Shown here in pieces: positions 38,649 through 39,237 of a DNA stretch of 39,237 bases. This stretch comes from Anaerolineales bacterium. GTDB taxonomy: Bacteria > Chloroflexota > Anaerolineae > Anaerolineales > Villigracilaceae. The DNA is taken from positions 1 to 39,237 of the forward strand of contig JADGQB010000007.1 in assembly GCA_017882145.1 (NCBI GenBank), in the 5' to 3' direction. The notes below the pieces were generated by a model that was not told the DNA's origin, searched no databases, and saw nothing but the letters and a program-made list of their open reading frames with translations. Within the stretch, counting starts at the first letter, position 1; every line of letters starts with the position of its first letter. The position numbers were made by a program, and so were the translations under genes.

Positions 38649-39237
38649 CGAAGCACATAATCCGGATCGGCGCAGCCGTCATGACCACTTTGCTGGCGCT
38701 GGTGGTGCTGTGGCAGTTCCGGATGGCTGTCGTTTATGTATTGATCTCGCTTGCGCTTGCGGCTGCGCTGCGCCCTTTGGTTAACCGCCTGGTCGGGCGT
38801 CGCTTCGTTGTACGCGCGGCCTGGATCCTTCTGTATGTGGTGGCTCTGGGCAGTTTTGGTTTCTTGATCTTCCAGATCGGTCAGGCCGTGGTCAGCGAGA
38901 TTCAACATTTGGCCCAAACAGTATCGGTGCAGGATGCGTGGAGGCTGCCGGAATGGTTGCAGGGCAGCGCTTTCCAACAGACGTTGGTTGGGCGGCTGCC
39001 ACCACCGAGCAAACTCTTCGAAGCAGTGACCGGCAGTCAGGGACAGCTCGTTCTTCCGGCGGTACTCGGCTTCACACAGGGCATTGGCGGGGTTGTAAGC
39101 GCTGTACTGGTCATTTTGCTCTTGAGCCTGTATTGGAGCATCAATCAAATCCATTTTGAACGACTCTGGCTGTCACTCCTTCCACCGGGCCAGCGCAAAC
39201 AGGCGCGTGGCATTTGGAGAACGATCGAGCCTGACCT
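38645..39237 (+). CDS. Second AI-2E/PerM-like permease, 3' truncated by window
   Basis: ATGA overlap with previous gene; MTKHIIRIGAAVMTTLLALVVLWQFRMAVVYVLISLALAAALRPLVNRLVGRR...; open to window end, absent from ORF track. Confidence 0.75.
   Translation, partial: MTKHIIRIGAAVMTTLLALVVLWQFRMAVVYVLISLALAAALRPLVNRLVGRRFVVRAAWILLYVVALGSFGFLIFQIGQAVVSEIQHLAQTVSVQDAWRLPEWLQGSAFQQTLVGRLPPPSKLFEAVTGSQGQLVLPAVLGFTQGIGGVVSAVLVILLLSLYWSINQIHFERLWLSLLPPGQRKQARGIWRTIEPD

Noticed and set aside
1-39237. CRISPR array, phage or transposon cargo
   Set aside because: No regularly spaced direct repeats, integrase, transposase or phage structural genes seen; the five repeats are widely dispersed and intergenic.

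Overview
The 39.2 kb window is almost entirely co-directional (+ strand), dense bacterial coding sequence. I read about 42 protein genes. No rRNA, CRISPR array, transposase or integrase was seen, and I could not run a tRNA search. The layout is: (i) a DUF1206 membrane protein, then a lipid-phosphate block with three PAP2 phosphatases and two DAGK/YegS-type lipid kinases, including a tandem PAP2 duplication; (ii) PPK2 and a two-domain universal stress protein; (iii) a central-carbon block: phosphoglucomutase, a glucoamylase-like GH, acetate kinase, a small HVA/TUDOR protein, phosphoketolase, an MgtA-like P-type ATPase, class I aldolase, transketolase, RpiB, a RibD/DHFR-like reductase, a transaldolase-PGI fusion, a HAD hydrolase and G6PDH; (iv) PRC-barrel, an encapsulated-ferritin-like protein, an AIF-like reductase and a pterin trio (PCD, FolE, FolM-like SDR); (v) small stress and membrane proteins (REC-only regulator, CsbD, GlsB, YggT-like, YtxH, two ~51-aa membrane peptides, CBS, HU); (vi) a lipoprotein plus unknown 219-aa protein pair, another GlsB, and two tandem AI-2E/PerM-type proteins, the second cut by the window edge. 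The most interesting unexplained signal is a ~70-bp intergenic repeat in five copies, all in one orientation. It has two hairpins, a conserved loop and a -10-like tail, and each copy sits just upstream of a gene. Phylum is not determined; gene content is compatible with a Chloroflexota-like organism, but that is only a guess.
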